DNA from: an uncultured Peptococcaceae bacterium
Lineage (GTDB): Bacteria > Bacillota > Peptococcia > Peptococcales > Peptococcaceae
Length of the DNA: 6,458 nt
Reading direction: 5' to 3'
NCBI GenBank assembly: GCA_902462325.1
Contig: CABQBF010000145.1
Coordinates: 1 to 6,458 of the forward strand
Position 1 is the first letter of the stretch. Each line of letters begins with the position of its first letter. Below, piece by piece: positions 4,690 to 6,458 of the stretch. Under the pieces are notes generated by a model. That model searched no databases and had not been told where the DNA came from. It saw only the letters and a list, made by a program, of their open reading frames with translations. Both the position numbers and the translations under genes were made by a program.

Positions 4690-6458
4690 TTATTTATCTT
4701 CTTTGCTCAGCAAAACCTTGCGGGACAAATTCACGCGGCCCTGTTTGTCGATTTCAATACATTTTACCATGATTTCATCGCCCACTTTTACCACGTCTTC
4801 TACTTTTTTCACCCGTTCCAACGCCAACTGGGAGATGTGTACCAAGCCGTCTTTGCCCGGCAACACTTCTACAAAGGCGCCGAAATCGGTAATGCGTACT
4901 ACCTTGCCCAGATAGGTGCGGCCTACTTCTACTTCGGCAGTCAAATCTTCGATGATTTTGACTGCTTTGGCGGAGGCTTCGGCATCGTTGGACATAATCA
5001 TCACGCGGCCATCGTCTTCAATGTCGATTTTAACGCCGGTTTCTTCCACAATCTTCTTGATGACCTTGCCGCCGGGCCCGATTACATCGCGGATTTTATC
5101 GGGATTAATCATCATGGTCAGTACTCGCGGCGCATATTTAGACAGCTCTGGACGTACAGCCGGAATGGCTTCCAGCATTTTGCCTAGGATAAACATACGG
5201 CCGTCGTGGGCCTGTTTCAGCGCCTGTTCCAAAATAGCCCGGTTGATGCCGGCAATTTTAATATCCATCTGAATGGCGGTAACGCCTTCGGTGGTGCCCG
5301 CCACTTTAAAGTCCATATCGCCCAGGGCGTCTTCTAAGCCCTGCAAGTCGGTCAATACGCTGAATTGGTCTTCTTCCCGAATTAAGCCCATAGCCACGCC
5401 GGAAACAGGCCGTTTGATGGGCACACCGGCTGCCATCAGCGACATGGTGCTGCCGCAAACGCTGCCCATGGAGGTGGAACCGTTAGACTCCAGTGCTTCC
5501 GATACCACCCGGATGGTGTAGGGGAATTCTTCATCGCTAGGGATAACCGGTTCCAACGCCCGTTCTGCCAAAGCGCCATGGCCGATTTCCCGACGGCCCG
5601 GTCCCCGCATTGGACGGGCTTCGCCTACGCTGTAGGGCGGGAAGTTATAGTGATGAATGTACCGTTTGCTGCTTTCGCTGTCCAGACCGTCCAAAATCTG
5701 TTCTTCCCGGGCAGCGCCCAGAGTAACGGTGGACAAAATCTGGGTTTGTCCGCGGGTGAACAACGCGCTGCCGTGAGGACGGGGCAAAATGTCCACTTCA
5801 CAGGTAATCGGACGAACTTCGGTCATAGCGCGGCCGTCGGGACGGATTTTGTCCACGGTAATCAGACGACGCACAATATATTTCATTAACGCGTCCAGTG
5901 CAGCCCGCAGGTCTTCTTCCTGTTCGGGGAACTGCTCTAACAGATGCTGCACCGCTTCTTCTTTCACAGCTTCGGCGGCGGCATCGCGGGCATGTTTTTC
6001 TTTGATGCGGATGGCTTCCAGCAGATTTTCGTAAGCATAGTCCTTAACAGCCGCTTCGATTTCTTCTGGAATGACTTGCAGTTCTGGCATCACTTTTTCT
6101 TTGGCCAGTTCCAATTCCAGCGCTTCTGCCCGAAATTCTTCAATGGCGGCTACGATTTTTTTGATTTCTTCATGGCCAAACATGATGGCGTCTAAGATGG
6201 TCATTTCCGGCACTTCTTGGGCGCCGGCTTCTACCATCATCACTGCGTCGGCCGTACCGGCAACGGTAAGATGCATCAGACTTTTGGCTTCCTGCTCCTG
6301 ATTGGGGTTGATGATAAATTCTCCGCCTACCAGACCGACTACCACACCGGCAATCGGGCCCATAAACGGAATTTGGGATAAGTGCAGCGCTGCCGAAGCA
6401 CCCCCCATAGCCAGCACATCCGGTGTGTTGTCCATATCCACCGACAAAACGGTAGCCA
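4690..6458 (-). CDS. pnp: Polynucleotide phosphorylase (N-terminal part beyond window edge)
   Basis: PNPase degrades RNA 3' to 5' by phosphorolysis, releasing nucleoside diphosphates, and works as a trimer in mRNA turnover. 588 whole codons are visible; the family is about 700 residues, so roughly the first 100-110 are missing. The reading frame enters at the edge as ATVLSVDMDN, so no start codon is seen; the TTG at 6445-6447 is an internal Leu. In order: the end of the first RNase PH domain (about 6458-6200), the helical linker (about 6190-5860), the catalytic second RNase PH domain from DKIRPDGRAMTEVRPI (about 5853) with RGPGRREIGHGALAERAL, SNGSTSMGSVCGSTMSLM and the metal-binding GDMDFKVAGTTEG at 5322-5284, a KH domain with GPGG at 5068-5079, and an S1 domain (about 4925-4715) containing DFGAFVEVLPGKDGLVHIS. 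The protein ends soon after S1, as is usual in Gram-positives. I see no frameshift or lost catalytic residue. Its own promoter and any upstream rpsO lie outside the window. Confidence 0.97.
   Translation of the reverse strand, partial: ATVLSVDMDNTPDVLAMGGASAALHLSQIPFMGPIAGVVVGLVGGEFIINPNQEQEAKSLMHLTVAGTADAVMMVEAGAQEVPEMTILDAIMFGHEEIKKIVAAIEEFRAEALELELAKEKVMPELQVIPEEIEAAVKDYAYENLLEAIRIKEKHARDAAAEAVKEEAVQHLLEQFPEQEEDLRAALDALMKYIVRRLITVDKIRPDGRAMTEVRPITCEVDILPRPHGSALFTRGQTQILSTVTLGAAREEQILDGLDSESSKRYIHHYNFPPYSVGEARPMRGPGRREIGHGALAERALEPVIPSDEEFPYTIRVVSEALESNGSTSMGSVCGSTMSLMAAGVPIKRPVSGVAMGLIREEDQFSVLTDLQGLEDALGDMDFKVAGTTEGVTAIQMDIKIAGINRAILEQALKQAHDGRMFILGKMLEAIPAVRPELSKYAPRVLTMMINPDKIRDVIGPGGKVIKKIVEETGVKIDIEDDGRVMIMSNDAEASAKAVKIIEDLTAEVEVGRTYLGKVVRITDFGAFVEVLPGKDGLVHISQLALERVKKVEDVVKVGDEIMVKCIEIDKQGRVNLSRKVLLSKEDK

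Noticed and set aside
4510..5187. 225-codon plus-strand open frame opposite the HD gene and pnp
   Set aside because: Most of it is antisense to the conserved KH and S1 domains of pnp, it spans the pnp terminator, and its Phe/His-rich composition is typical of a reverse-strand shadow.
6445..6447. TTG as a start codon for the pnp reading frame
   Set aside because: The conserved PNPase sequence ATV continues upstream of it to the window edge, so this TTG is an internal leucine of a gene that begins outside the window.
1..6458. A new defence, mobile or biosynthetic system
   Set aside because: Every sizeable coding region belongs to a known housekeeping or widespread family, and I found no repeats, integrase, transposase, toxin-antitoxin pair or unexplained gene cluster.

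Overview
The window looks like an ordinary core-genome segment of a low-to-mid-GC Gram-positive-type bacterium, most likely Bacillota. The support is Shine-Dalgarno sequences of the AGGAGG type, a topoisomerase III of the short Firmicutes type (one zinc ribbon, D-A-G in the TOPRIM motif), queuosine synthesis through QueH, a diaminopimelate pathway gene and a PNPase with the usual short tail. Clostridia or Negativicutes would fit, but I cannot fix the class from sequence alone. Base composition appears even, and I see no insertion sequence, CRISPR array, integrase, tRNA or rRNA.

Layout. Bases 1-814 (minus) hold dapF, diaminopimelate epimerase, whose last few codons run off the left edge. Bases 815-1047 are a divergent intergenic region. 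It carries a candidate extended -10 promoter in each direction, a perfect 12-bp palindrome between them and an imperfect hairpin in the presumed dapF leader RNA. Bases 1048-3863 (plus) are a two-gene unit, topB (DNA topoisomerase III) and queH (epoxyqueuosine reductase), joined by an ATGA stop/start overlap. A strong intrinsic terminator with a perfect 12-bp stem follows at 3936-3990. Bases 4000-4578 (minus) encode an HD-domain predicted phosphohydrolase that converges on queH. A second intrinsic terminator at 4636-4670 (minus) ends pnp. Bases 4690-6458 (minus) are pnp, polynucleotide phosphorylase, complete at its C terminus but lacking roughly its first 100-110 residues beyond the right edge.

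How the genes relate. The genes serve separate housekeeping tasks: lysine and peptidoglycan precursor synthesis (DapF), decatenation or DNA topology (TopB), tRNA wobble-base modification (QueH), RNA turnover (PNPase) and an unassigned metal-dependent phosphohydrolase. The only visible co-expression is topB-queH, which should be translationally coupled. I found no sign of a novel multi-gene system. The most useful leads are small: an altered substrate-loop motif in DapF, the palindrome and leader structure between dapF and topB, the topB-queH coupling, and the uncharacterised HD protein.
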